Virus record (IMG/VR): IMGVR_UViG_3300010392_005364
Coordinates: 1 to 42,472 of that record
Length of the DNA stretch: 42,472 nt
From: a virus
Strand: one strand, 5' to 3'
Shown one piece after another: positions 8,865 through 16,547 of this stretch. The notes beneath the pieces were generated by a model. That model was not told the DNA's origin. It saw only the letters and a list, made by a program, of their open reading frames with translations, and did not search any database. Position 1 is the first letter of the stretch. Every line of letters starts with the position of its first letter. A program made the position numbers and the translations under genes.

Positions 8865-9778
8865 TACGCTGTCACCCTTGTGATCTTCAGGTTGGTTTGT
8901 TCCGTTTCGTCATAAAGTGCCTGAAACGGCATAGTCAGGATGATTGGACCCGGTCCAGAAACATCCGGCTGACCACCGTTGTACATGATTCGAGGCAGCA
9001 AGAACGTCAAACTGTTACCCGCTGCATCGGGTAATGAAAATTGCAAACTGGATTCTGTTTCATTGATAAATTTATCCAGCATGGCCGAATTGCGGAACAG
9101 TGCGGACAACTGACCGGTGACATTAGATTGCCCAATATCCGGTTGGATACCCTGTTTTGAACCAACGACGAATTGTGCTTCCAGGTTATTGGTCAGGTTC
9201 AAAGACACTTCTGTGACCACTGCGATACTTGAACCGCCTTCATTGATCGAACCGGTGAAACTATCCAATACTTTGGTGGTGGTGGGTTCGGTGTATGTCT
9301 CACCGGTTAAAATAGCGGTGTCGGTGGCCATGTTTTGACCCAAAATGCCAAACGTTCCGGTCACCCGTGCGTCAGGTTGAACAGACAGGGACATGGTGTT
9401 CAGTTCACACCCTGTAAATCGATGGAAGGGTTTATCGGCGGGGGCAATATTCCCAAAATAGCGTTCAATGGTGAATGAACGCCGTGTTGTTCCCGCCTTC
9501 AACACGTCACTGTTCCATGTGCCACACATGACCGCTTCTAAGAATTGGTCGTATGTGTTGGCGGATAATTCAAAACCAATGTCACCACCGATCTGATAAG
9601 CACCGTGGCGATAATCATTAATGTGTCGATCATCACGCAGTTCACCCGATTCAGACGAATTTTTAGACAGCGCCAATGTGCAACTGGTGTGTCTGAGTTT
9701 TTGCAAAACAGGGGCGGCGGGTGTCACCCCATAGTTGGATTCAGCAATGATTCTTAAACCGTGTTGACTTCCTGACAT
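8864..9778 (-). CDS. Major tail (tube) protein, 304 aa
   Basis: A ~300-residue beta-rich protein lies immediately before the tail chaperones and after the tail terminator-like gene, which is the expected slot for the tube protein. The sequence (begins MSGSQHGLRIIAESNYG) has features common in tube proteins: an N-terminal arm, a central sandwich and an Ig-like insertion near 180-240 (NEGGSSIAVVTEVSLNLTNN). It has its own ribosome binding site (GAGGG before ATG at 9778) and is separated from the upstream gene by an intrinsic terminator, suggesting separate control of a highly expressed virion component. Confidence 0.88.
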   Translation of the reverse strand: MSGSQHGLRIIAESNYGVTPAAPVLQKLRHTSCTLALSKNSSESGELRDDRHINDYRHGAYQIGGDIGFELSANTYDQFLEAVMCGTWNSDVLKAGTTRRSFTIERYFGNIAPADKPFHRFTGCELNTMSLSVQPDARVTGTFGILGQNMATDTAILTGETYTEPTTTKVLDSFTGSINEGGSSIAVVTEVSLNLTNNLEAQFVVGSKQGIQPDIGQSNVTGQLSALFRNSAMLDKFINETESSLQFSLPDAAGNSLTFLLPRIMYNGGQPDVSGPGPIILTMPFQALYDETEQTNLKITRVTA

Positions 9779-9803
9779 AATAGAACCCTCTTTTCAGGCA
9801 TTA

Positions 9804-9829
9804 AAAAACCCGCTCTGTGGCGGGTTTTT
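9804..9829 (-). terminator. Intrinsic terminator upstream of the major tail protein
   Basis: The stem CCCGC/GCGGG, extended by A:T pairs, has a six-base loop and T runs on both strands. On the minus strand it follows the stop of the tail terminator-like gene at 9847 and precedes the tube gene. After the T run it continues AATGCCTGA, the tail shared by several terminators in this window. Confidence 0.8.
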
Positions 9830-9846
9830 GTGAATAAACTTTTCAA

Positions 9847-10260
9847 TTAACGGGTGGTTATTGACCGCCAGTTAATGGTTAAAATGACTTGGTAGTGTGA
9901 ATTGACCACTTGGGACGCCCTGGACACACCTGCCCCCCTGATCAACACACTTTGTGATTGATACGTGAATGTTGCCCCTGCTTTGAATACTGATCTGATT
10001 TCACCAGCTTTTTGGAGCGCCGGAACCGGACCCTGGTTCAATGGGTAATTCAAATTGATCTGAACAATACCTGTGTGTTCGTCTTCACCGTTTTCACCCA
10101 GGGTTAAAACTTGGGGTTCATTGGGGATGAAAAAGAATTCACACCAGGGCGTTCCCGGTGTTGGTTTGTAACTGCCTGTATTTTCAAATACCACAGGCAA
10201 CGCCAAATCTGCATCATCAAACGCCTGTGCCAGTGCGGTGTGGATGTTCGCAATTGTCAT
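9847..10260 (-). CDS. Tail terminator-like protein (DUF4128-type), 137 aa
   Basis: It begins MTIANIHTALAQAFDDADLALPVVFEN and has the pattern of the DUF4128/tail-terminator family: an N-terminal helix that samples a variable-size protein, then beta strands with a central EHTGIVQINLNYPLNQG segment. It lies between the gp10-like protein and the tail tube, where the terminator that caps the tube and contacts the head connector is encoded. The start overlaps the previous stop by four bases (ATGA). Family assignment is from memory of the sequence pattern. Confidence 0.75.
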   Translation of the reverse strand: MTIANIHTALAQAFDDADLALPVVFENTGSYKPTPGTPWCEFFFIPNEPQVLTLGENGEDEHTGIVQINLNYPLNQGPVPALQKAGEIRSVFKAGATFTYQSQSVLIRGAGVSRASQVVNSHYQVILTINWRSITTR

Positions 10261-10643
10261 TTCTGCTGGTTCCTTAAAATCTGTTCAATCCGTGCCACGT
10301 TTTTACGAACCATGCCTTGCGGTGACTGATCCGATCCGCCAAATTCCATTTTGGTCGCATAGGGCAAGTTATTGGTTAAATGGACCACTGTGTCCGGGTT
10401 TGATGATTGAACCACTTGTTGGGCTTCTGTGGTTGCTTCACCGCCAGATTTATCCAATCGGTTCACTTCCCCGGTTTTTGCTTCCCCTTCCGACGTTTGC
10501 CAGTTTCCACGCAATCGTCCCGTATCCACAGGGGTGTCCAGAATCACCGAATTGAACAAACTAATTGTGACCGCCTGCCTGTATTCATCCGCGTCATCGA
10601 TCATCTGTTTCCGCGCCTTGCGGATGTCATCAGAAAAACCCAT
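10257..10643 (-). CDS. HK97 gp10-like tail completion / neck protein, 128 aa
   Basis: It contains the hallmark TPVDTGRLRGNW (about residues 37-48) and a later NNLPYATKMEFGGS motif, both typical of HK97 gp10-type proteins at the head-tail joint. The N-terminal ~35 residues are helical and charged. It lies between the head-closure protein and tail terminator and overlaps both genes by 1-4 bases, so the connector genes are translated as a coupled block. Confidence 0.85.
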   Translation of the reverse strand: MGFSDDIRKARKQMIDDADEYRQAVTISLFNSVILDTPVDTGRLRGNWQTSEGEAKTGEVNRLDKSGGEATTEAQQVVQSSNPDTVVHLTNNLPYATKMEFGGSDQSPQGMVRKNVARIEQILRNQQK

Positions 10644-10987
10644 CAGACCAAACGCACCGTGTAATAGGCCACTTGACCACGTGTATAGTATTTCGGGTAA
10701 TACTCTTTGACGGTCATCATTCGGTTCCCAATTGTCACCCTATCCCCCAAATCCGGTTCCGCTTCGCTGGTCAACAAATAGACCTGTTCCGTGGTGCCGG
10801 TGTTGTTAAACGCGCTGAGAAACGCCCATTTTTCACTGACAGGGGTTCCGTGGGTTGAATAGGTGGTTTCAGTAGCTGTTGAAACAACGCCCGTGATCGG
10901 GTCCACACCGCCCCCTACAGTGCGTTTAATTTCAACCGGGACACCGTATTGTTTGATTAACCGCAACGCGGTATCCAAAATCGTCAT
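10643..10987 (-). CDS. Head-tail stopper / head closure protein, 114 aa
   Basis: It begins MTILDTALRLIKQYGVPVEIKR and is mostly beta with a middle RVTIGNRMMTVKEYYP strand pair, as in small SPP1 gp16-like head-closure proteins. Position between the first adaptor (10984-11502) and the gp10-like protein supports the role: it would close the connector after DNA packaging and offer the docking face for the tail. The function is inferred mainly from gene order and size. Confidence 0.7.
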   Translation of the reverse strand: MTILDTALRLIKQYGVPVEIKRTVGGGVDPITGVVSTATETTYSTHGTPVSEKWAFLSAFNNTGTTEQVYLLTSEAEPDLGDRVTIGNRMMTVKEYYPKYYTRGQVAYYTVRLV

Positions 10988-11502
10988 ACTTTCACCAGAG
11001 ACAGACCAGAACGTTTGAACAGGGGTGATAACATTCCAGCGGGTTTTGTGAACGCACTGGTGAAATTCTGCGCGGGTTTATCAACTGAATAGGTCACTTC
11101 AATATCACCCACTTTTTCCTTGGTGATCGATCCCTGACCAGTTAAATTTCTATTCGGTTGTAAATCATGGTCCAGGGCTTCCAGGGCCAGGGCCAGTTGC
11201 GCGTATTTCAACAACCTGGGGATTTGATTAAATGGGTGGAGTTCACCCGGTAAATCGACGTCATAGACGTCTGAACGCGGCCACTCCAACGGTTGCGAGG
11301 CACTGACCTTTTGACCTTTGTATTTTCCGCGTTGGTTTTCAAGGAAATCCATGGCTTTGATCATCACCGTTTCCAAATCCTGGTTGGACTTGTTGGTCAG
11401 GTCTACGCCACGCAATTCCGCGTAATTCCGCAAATCACCCACCGATTGATAGGAATTTGCTACCGGGTCAAGCCCGGTTCCGTCTTCAACGATCAAAGCC
11501 AT
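10984..11502 (-). CDS. Head-tail connector adaptor (DnaT-like fold family), 172 aa
   Basis: It begins MALIVEDGTGLDPVANSYQSV and has the conserved pattern of phage proteins often annotated 'putative DnaT-like ssDNA-binding protein': YxSVxxxRNYAExRG, then LExAMIKAxDFLE, then LEWPRSDV. In phage gene order this protein follows the capsid and acts as the first adaptor under the portal, so the DnaT name is probably misleading. It overlaps the stopper gene by four bases. Confidence 0.78.
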   Translation of the reverse strand: MALIVEDGTGLDPVANSYQSVGDLRNYAELRGVDLTNKSNQDLETVMIKAMDFLENQRGKYKGQKVSASQPLEWPRSDVYDVDLPGELHPFNQIPRLLKYAQLALALEALDHDLQPNRNLTGQGSITKEKVGDIEVTYSVDKPAQNFTSAFTKPAGMLSPLFKRSGLSLVKV

Positions 11503-11508
11503 GGTGGA

Positions 11509-11760
11509 TTATTTCCCGTCTTGTTTGTTTTGCACCGCACGTAATTTTTTCTGGTGTTTCAGGATGTCACCGAATTCCACCTGTTCACCAATTACAAACC
11601 CGTTCTTGTTCTTCACGGGTTCACTTGCTTCCTGTACTTCAGGGGTTTCCTGCATTTCAGGGGTTTCCTGTACTTCAGGGGTTTCCTGTACTTCAGGGGT
11701 TTCCTGTACTTCAGGGGTTTCCTGTACTTCAGGGGTTTCCTGCTTTTTTCGTCTTGGCAT
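11509..11760 (-). CDS. Small acidic protein with (ETPEVQ)n repeats, 83 aa
   Basis: The ATG at 11760 (MPRRKKQETPEVQ) is chosen because AAGGTG lies seven bases upstream; an in-frame GTG at 11769 would sit inside that ribosome binding site. After a basic N-terminus come six ETPEVQ hexapeptides (one with Met for Val), then a conserved-looking C-terminal part (NGFVIGEQVEFGDILKHQKKLRAVQ). It lies between capsid and head-tail adaptor, where small head proteins, head fibres or decoration proteins are often found. The repeat would be an extended, acidic, Pro-containing linker. No firm function. Confidence 0.65.
   Translation of the reverse strand: MPRRKKQETPEVQETPEVQETPEVQETPEVQETPEMQETPEVQEASEPVKNKNGFVIGEQVEFGDILKHQKKLRAVQNKQDGK
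11633..11740. repeat. Six tandem 18-bp direct repeats in a head-region gene
   Basis: The unit TGTACTTCAGGGGTTTCC is present six times head to tail. Five copies are identical and the second (11651-11668) differs at two or three bases. Near-identity of third codon positions indicates recent slippage-type expansion; the copy number is probably variable between relatives. Confidence 0.9.
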
Positions 11761-11782
11761 TGTGTTCACCTTTGTGACAATG

Positions 11783-11812
11783 GAAAAGAAAAAGGGGTCA
11801 CAACGGACCCCT
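11783..11812 (-). terminator. Intrinsic terminator after the major capsid gene
   Basis: On the minus strand AGGGGTC pairs with GACCCCT (11806-11812 with 11793-11799) around a six-base loop, followed by TTTTTCTTTT. It lies 29 nt downstream of the capsid stop, as expected for a terminator that limits transcript from the scaffold-capsid pair. Confidence 0.8.
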
Positions 11813-11840
11813 GTTTTTTACCCGGATTAACCAGATGGTT

Positions 11841-12848
11841 TTAGTTAGTGATCAGAAAAGACAACGGGATGTTTTTACGCTCCACGCTGCGCGTCCAGTT
11901 TGCGGCCAAACGCAAGTTGGCCAGGTTTGGGGATTGACCGGTCACAGTGGTTTCCGTCCATTCATAACCAAATGGATGGATCAGCCAGGTTTTGCGCTCC
12001 CACAGTGTTTCAGTACCACCACCAAGACCTTCACTTGCTTGGCGTTCCACTTCCATTGGAACAGATGGTGTTCCCATGCCGTAACCAAACACACCCCGAC
12101 CGTAAAGCACAGACGTGTATTTGAAACCACTGGTTCCACCTGAAACAACTGGCAAACCGTCGTCAACCAACACGGGTTTACCCATAAACGTGGGAATGTC
12201 CAGGGTGCCTGAACTGTCTTTGACGTAATCAATGTCATCATTCAGAATCATTTCTTTCATGGTCATGGAGTGGACACCCAACGCACCAATCTTGTCGAAT
12301 GAATCACCCATGGTGAACACCGCTTCCACGAACGCTTCACGGGAATATTTATTCACCGCTGTTGCACTATCCCCGTCCTCAATGGAAATGTCGTGGATCA
12401 TATCGGAACTGTGATTGGCGACATTGTCCGCCATCACACCCTGTGTGACCGCAATCAGACGACGTTGATATTGACGATCCCAATATGCATTGTACCGTGC
12501 CGCAATCCGCGCCATCGGGTCAGAACCGGTTAGTTCTGCAACCAGGTCCGCGTCTTTATACCCCTGGTTGAGATATGCAACGCGTCCCACTTGCTTGCCG
12601 CTTCCGATTTTTTGCGGTGTCGCTTTGTTTTCCGAGTCATCGGAATAGTTGGGTTCCTGGGTTGAGTCCAAATCCTTCCAGAACGGAATAGTGACCATGT
12701 CACCACCTGACTTGGCTTTTGCATCCAAGATGGGGTTTTGAACAAGAATACCTGATTGCATCAGGCGCGTTTTTTCAGGTCCGTTTTCAACCTGATAGGT
12801 TTCATATACTTCAGGGACAATAGCGTCCGATAGTCTTACAAGTGCCAT
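11841..12848 (-). CDS. Major capsid protein, 335 aa
   Basis: It begins MALVRLSDAIVPEVYETY and has the pattern of phage coat proteins of about 330-350 aa: an N-terminal arm, a DMVTIPFWKDL segment, an ARYNAYWDRQYQRRLIAVTQGV helix and the P-domain strand YTSVLYGRGVFGYGMG. It follows the scaffold gene with 11 nt spacing and a strong GAGGT ribosome binding site. No protease gene is present, so assembly appears to use a separate scaffold that is not obviously cleaved. It should adopt the HK97 fold (family knowledge). Confidence 0.92.
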   Translation of the reverse strand: MALVRLSDAIVPEVYETYQVENGPEKTRLMQSGILVQNPILDAKAKSGGDMVTIPFWKDLDSTQEPNYSDDSENKATPQKIGSGKQVGRVAYLNQGYKDADLVAELTGSDPMARIAARYNAYWDRQYQRRLIAVTQGVMADNVANHSSDMIHDISIEDGDSATAVNKYSREAFVEAVFTMGDSFDKIGALGVHSMTMKEMILNDDIDYVKDSSGTLDIPTFMGKPVLVDDGLPVVSGGTSGFKYTSVLYGRGVFGYGMGTPSVPMEVERQASEGLGGGTETLWERKTWLIHPFGYEWTETTVTGQSPNLANLRLAANWTRSVERKNIPLSFLITN

Positions 12849-12859
12849 GGTAATTTACC

Positions 12860-13579
12860 TCAAATGGTTGATTCTGCTGACTTCAAACGCTTGAATTCTT
12901 CCGGGTTCTCCCGGTGTAGCTCCACGCGTTCTTTTTCAGTCATTTCACTAAGTTTTTTATCACCGGCCCCGCCAGTGCCTTGGTTGTTGGTGGCCCCACC
13001 ACCGTTTGCTTCAGAAGCAATCACCAAAGCCCCAAACTTTGGATTAGTTCTAAATTCTTCCTTCAATTGATCGACTGTTGAAATAGTCAAATTGCCCTTT
13101 TCGTCGGTGACCTTGATTTCACCGTCTTCAACACGTAGGCGTTGACCAATAAATGACGCCAACAATTCCTGGTTGTGACCACGTGATAATTCCGCCGCCA
13201 TTAACGTGGCTTGGCGTTCAACTTCACGTTGTTCACCTTGTTTCAAAATGTCAGTTTTTTCCTGTTCCAAATTTTGGACCTTGCCTTCCAACGTCTGGAT
13301 TTTTTGTTCATAGGATTCCGCAAGGGATTGGAAATCGCCTTCTTTCCGGGCCTTTTCTTCCTTCGCTTTCCGGGCTTCCTCTTCGGCTGTTCTGACCTTT
13401 TCAGATTCCGCTTTTTTCTCGTCCAATAGTTCCTGAACTTTGGCTTTCAAACCGCTGACGTCTTCACTTGGCGGCATTCCATCAATTTGTTTCAGGTAAA
13501 AGACCCCGTCTTTTTCCTCATACAATGCTTTGATTTCATCAGTTAAACCGTCCAGTGATTCCAGCTTAAATTTCAACAT
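12860..13579 (-). CDS. Capsid scaffolding protein, 239 aa
   Basis: ATG at 13579 (MLKFKLESLDGL) is chosen because GGGAG lies just upstream; the longer frame from 13627 would begin inside the upstream terminator tail. A typical phage scaffold layout follows: N-terminal LDGLTDEIKALYEEKDGVFYL, then a long Glu/Lys coiled coil (about residues 45-130), and a C-terminal part ending in TEKERVELHRENPEEFKRL, probably the helix-turn-helix that binds capsid subunits. It directly precedes the capsid gene. Confidence 0.9.
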   Translation of the reverse strand: MLKFKLESLDGLTDEIKALYEEKDGVFYLKQIDGMPPSEDVSGLKAKVQELLDEKKAESEKVRTAEEEARKAKEEKARKEGDFQSLAESYEQKIQTLEGKVQNLEQEKTDILKQGEQREVERQATLMAAELSRGHNQELLASFIGQRLRVEDGEIKVTDEKGNLTISTVDQLKEEFRTNPKFGALVIASEANGGGATNNQGTGGAGDKKLSEMTEKERVELHRENPEEFKRLKSAESTI

Positions 13580-13627
13580 TTTCTCAACTCCCAGAGTTTT
13601 AGTTGACCGGCCCAACCGGTCAGGCAT

Positions 13628-13651
13628 AAAAAAACCCGCCAGGTGGCGGGT
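13628..13651 (-). terminator. Intrinsic terminator between MuF-like gene and scaffold
   Basis: The perfect 7-bp stem ACCCGCC/GGCGGGT with a four-base loop is followed on the minus strand by seven T and then ATGCCTGA. It lies 20 nt after the stop of the MuF-like gene. A second perfect hairpin (TGACCGG/CCGGTCA, 13604-13622) follows in the scaffold leader and may be an RNA-processing or translation-control element. Confidence 0.82.
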
Positions 13652-13670
13652 TTTGGTTCATTCTATCCTG

Positions 13671-14750
13671 TCAGTTATCAAACGCCTTTTTGAACGCGTT
13701 GGGTTCTTTCTTGCGCATCTGGTCCAGGGTCAACGGTTTGAAATTCTTGTCCAGTTGCAATTGTTTGAACTGGGTGGGGGTCAGTCCCCCATCACGCAAA
13801 AGTTTTGCACGTTGAACCCCCAACACATCGTTTTGAAACTCCACCGGTTGTTTCTTCAACCAGGTGTAATAATCCTGGTTCGGTGCCGGTCCTTTCCCCT
13901 TGGGACCATTTGACGCCCGTGTTTGACCTTCTTTCAGAAAGTTATATTTTTTGTCCAGGCTTGCAATGGTGGTACTTCTGCAACGGATATGAATGGGGGG
14001 TTTTGGGCCTTTCCCCAATGCAAACACCCGTCCGTCCAGGCTTTGACATTGTATTGTGGTGCGACTATCCAGAGTGGACACCCATTCATACCCTTTGACC
14101 ACATTGCTGTTGCGTGACCAGGTTTCAAACCGGGAAACGCTGGCCACGTGTTGAACAGACGTCCTGACAATGGCTTCCGCGTTGCGATTGACGATTGCCA
14201 ACGCCCCATCACGAAAATTGTTGGCTTTGGTGCCGCGCAATGCCTGGATAATTTGAAAATTGGTCTGACCTTCAAAAAAACCCTGCCGAATTACACCCAC
14301 CAATCGGTTCCTGTCCGTCTTTGCCCAATCCTTGATAAAAGGTGACAACAATTTACCGCCATCTGGTCCCCGGACAGACAACGGTTGTGAAAACACCGCC
14401 GCCTTGACCTGGGCTTGCGCCGGGATCACTGATTCAAAACCTTGTTCATCTATCGCATTTTGCAGGGACCGGGCTTCAAATTCGGATTCATATTCCGCAA
14501 TTTCGACCAAATCCAGTTCCAGTTGCCCTTGGAATTCGTTGAAGATTTTGTCCAGGTTTTTATTCACAGACGACAGCAAACGTGTCAGACGGGTCCGTGT
14601 GTAACTTGTCAAGTCGTCCCGCGTTAAACGTTCCCGCAAGTCCTTGTCAATACGTTTCAGGAACTTCCCAAAACGGTCCACCTGGTTGGCTTTCAGACCT
14701 TCCAAATAGACCTGGTTGCGGACGGTGGAATCAAGCAGCGTTGCGTTCAT
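13671..14750 (-). CDS. Minor head protein, Mu gpF / SPP1 gp7-like, 359 aa
   Basis: ATG at 14750 (MNATLLDSTV) overlaps the end of the portal gene by 20 nt and has a GGTGG-type ribosome binding site; an upstream in-frame extension is mostly portal sequence read in another frame. The C-terminal half carries the MuF signature: ARTSVQHVAS-like helix (VRTSVQHVASVSRFETW), DSRTTIQCQSLDG, then PPIHIRCRSTT with the paired Cys and His. In relatives it is a portal-associated internal head protein needed for DNA exit. It is adjacent to the portal as usual. Confidence 0.88.
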   Translation of the reverse strand: MNATLLDSTVRNQVYLEGLKANQVDRFGKFLKRIDKDLRERLTRDDLTSYTRTRLTRLLSSVNKNLDKIFNEFQGQLELDLVEIAEYESEFEARSLQNAIDEQGFESVIPAQAQVKAAVFSQPLSVRGPDGGKLLSPFIKDWAKTDRNRLVGVIRQGFFEGQTNFQIIQALRGTKANNFRDGALAIVNRNAEAIVRTSVQHVASVSRFETWSRNSNVVKGYEWVSTLDSRTTIQCQSLDGRVFALGKGPKPPIHIRCRSTTIASLDKKYNFLKEGQTRASNGPKGKGPAPNQDYYTWLKKQPVEFQNDVLGVQRAKLLRDGGLTPTQFKQLQLDKNFKPLTLDQMRKKEPNAFKKAFDN

Positions 14751-16212
14751 CGCCACCGTCTTCATCTTGGTTGTCGTCGTCCAGGTCCAGACCCAAACCG
14801 CTGGACATGACTTCCACTTCACCGTCCAATTCTTCGTCCGTTTTGTCTGGATCAACCAGTCCGTGTTTACGCATTTGCATCCAGAAATCGGAACTTGGGA
14901 GCCTTCCGGCTTGCCATGCACCCACCAAGGCAGTCAACATTTGTGCGTCCAGGGTGTGTTCAATGAAGTCCTGGGACAACGTGTATTCAATTTCGCCGGT
15001 CACGTTTTCAAACATGGCCACCCATTCCAACGCCTGGGTGTAGGCTTCCGACACGTTAGACGCGACCAGGGATAACACGGAATGTTCGTTTTCACTGTCT
15101 CCCTGGGCTTCTGTCGCTGTTTTAACCGCTTGCCCTTTCTGGACCAGACGCGCCCCCAGGGTTTTCATCTGTTCTTCTTTCTTTTCCATGGCGGTTTCCG
15201 CCAGGCTGTTGGGGTCAACCTGTGCAAAACCAAACGTCCCGCCTTCCGGCAAGGGTAAAATGGTTGACGAACCAATGACGATTTCTTGGGACTCCAACCA
15301 GTCACGCCATTCCGTATCCAACCCGGTCATGTATGGCTGCGGTTGACCTGTGAAATATGCGCTGTCTTCAAACCAGGCTGAATTGCGATAGTGGGCAATG
15401 TTCAAATTAGCCAAGTCAAGCAAAGGGGGTTTGTCGATTGAGGTGTCATTGTTTTCCGCACCCACAAACGTGAAGGGTATGACATCCCACGGTTTACCCC
15501 TTCCCGTTGTGGGCATGTGCGGACCTTCCACCTTGTCCCAGATGTCTGAATTTTCACCCTTTCGCCAAATTTCAAAATAATAAACACCGTTTGTTAAACG
15601 TAACACGCGGAACTGGGGTTCATGCTCCACCCCGAACCCGTCCTGTGTAACGGTTTGATGCTGTTCAGCTATTACCACCAGTGTCAATTTCGACACACCA
15701 CCAATGTTTTCCACGCGCCAATTGATCACCTGTTCCGCTTCACAGCAAATTACCCTCGCCCGGATGTTTTCTGATTTCTTGCGTTCAACAGTCAATTCCC
15801 CGGTGATCTGTGGATGATCCACAAACAAACCTTTGCGACCTTTCATCAACACATGTGCCAGGGTTTTTTGAGACTGTTGATAAATACTGACGCCATAACC
15901 ATCAATATCCGACCCCACAAAGTCCATCGCGCCCGGAACCACCAGTGTGGGAACCTTTCGGAAAACCGTACCTATCAACGCCGCCAGGGTTCGACCTGTG
16001 GCGTTGTAGAACACCGCCCGTTTCAGAAATTCCTCATAACGAGATTTGTTCTTTTGGGACTCGTCTGTGGGGTTTGGTCGCGGTAAATATCGATCCTTTT
16101 TATCTTTGACCTTTCGTTCACCCTCGCACACATCAGAAACCAAGGACCAGTCCTTGGTTGCATATTTGTGGTCGTTGCGCTGATAGGTCACGTCATAGGT
16201 TTTATTCGTCAT
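14731..16212 (-). CDS. Portal protein (DUF4055 family), 493 aa
   Basis: It begins MTNKTYDVTYQRNDHKYA and has the DUF4055 pattern: RYEEFLKRAVFYNATGRTLAALIGTVFRK near the start, a DIDGYGVSIYQQSQ segment, LANLNIAHYRNSAWFEDSAYFTGQP and a long C-terminal helical crown. Such proteins are portals, forming the dodecameric DNA channel at one vertex. Size and position before the MuF-like protein agree. Unusually it is separated from the large terminase by about 8 kb of lysis and accessory genes. The start overlaps the preceding stop (ATGA). Confidence 0.88.
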   Translation of the reverse strand: MTNKTYDVTYQRNDHKYATKDWSLVSDVCEGERKVKDKKDRYLPRPNPTDESQKNKSRYEEFLKRAVFYNATGRTLAALIGTVFRKVPTLVVPGAMDFVGSDIDGYGVSIYQQSQKTLAHVLMKGRKGLFVDHPQITGELTVERKKSENIRARVICCEAEQVINWRVENIGGVSKLTLVVIAEQHQTVTQDGFGVEHEPQFRVLRLTNGVYYFEIWRKGENSDIWDKVEGPHMPTTGRGKPWDVIPFTFVGAENNDTSIDKPPLLDLANLNIAHYRNSAWFEDSAYFTGQPQPYMTGLDTEWRDWLESQEIVIGSSTILPLPEGGTFGFAQVDPNSLAETAMEKKEEQMKTLGARLVQKGQAVKTATEAQGDSENEHSVLSLVASNVSEAYTQALEWVAMFENVTGEIEYTLSQDFIEHTLDAQMLTALVGAWQAGRLPSSDFWMQMRKHGLVDPDKTDEELDGEVEVMSSGLGLDLDDDNQDEDGGDERNAA

Positions 16213-16538
16213 AGTTCTTTCACCATAAATTCACAGGACCGGTCTGCCTGGGGAATGTATTGTGTGGAAAATCGGAACGTGACCCTGTATTTGTCATATA
16301 GATTGCCACCTGAAAACTGGGCTTTAACAACATCTGTCCCATTAGATTGGGTGGTTTCCAATCTCAAACCGTCAAAGGTTTCACCAACATTCACCACCTG
16401 GTCATTAATCAGAATTGAAAACGACGTGATTGTTTCATCGTCCGCCATGTTTTGCGGTGAAAATTCAACCCATTTGAAATCGTTCGGGTCTTTCGGGTTG
16501 ATTGTTGGAATGTTGTTCCCGTCGTGAGTAACCACCAT
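16209..16538 (-). CDS. Small beta-sandwich structural protein, 109 aa
   Basis: It begins MVVTHDGNNIPTINPKDPNDFKWVEFSPQN and shows alternating beta-strand patterns (TSFSILINDQVV, DKYRVTFRFSTQY) as in small Ig-like or fibre-associated virion proteins. The last codon overlaps the portal ATG, so it is translationally coupled to the head module, and its ribosome binding site is AAGGGGCG. It marks the junction between the accessory block upstream and the head genes. Role unknown; probably a virion surface or structural protein. Confidence 0.6.
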   Translation of the reverse strand: MVVTHDGNNIPTINPKDPNDFKWVEFSPQNMADDETITSFSILINDQVVNVGETFDGLRLETTQSNGTDVVKAQFSGGNLYDKYRVTFRFSTQYIPQADRSCEFMVKEL

Positions 16539-16547
16539 AAACGCCCC

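Noticed and set aside
10984-11502. DnaT primosomal function for the adaptor protein
   Set aside because: Gene order (between capsid-region genes and head-closure protein) fits a head-tail adaptor; the DnaT name comes from family naming rather than context.
11633-11740. Regular 18-bp repeats that could suggest a CRISPR array
   Set aside because: They are head-to-tail without spacers, in frame within a protein-coding gene; no cas gene is present.
13580-13627. N-terminal extension of the scaffold gene from 13627
   Set aside because: It begins in the conserved T7-ATGCCTGA tail of a terminator and lacks a ribosome binding site; ATG 13579 with GGGAG is a better start.
14751-14921. N-terminal extension of the MuF-like gene
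   Set aside because: The extension reads the portal gene in another frame; the ATG at 14750 with its ribosome binding site gives the normal family start.
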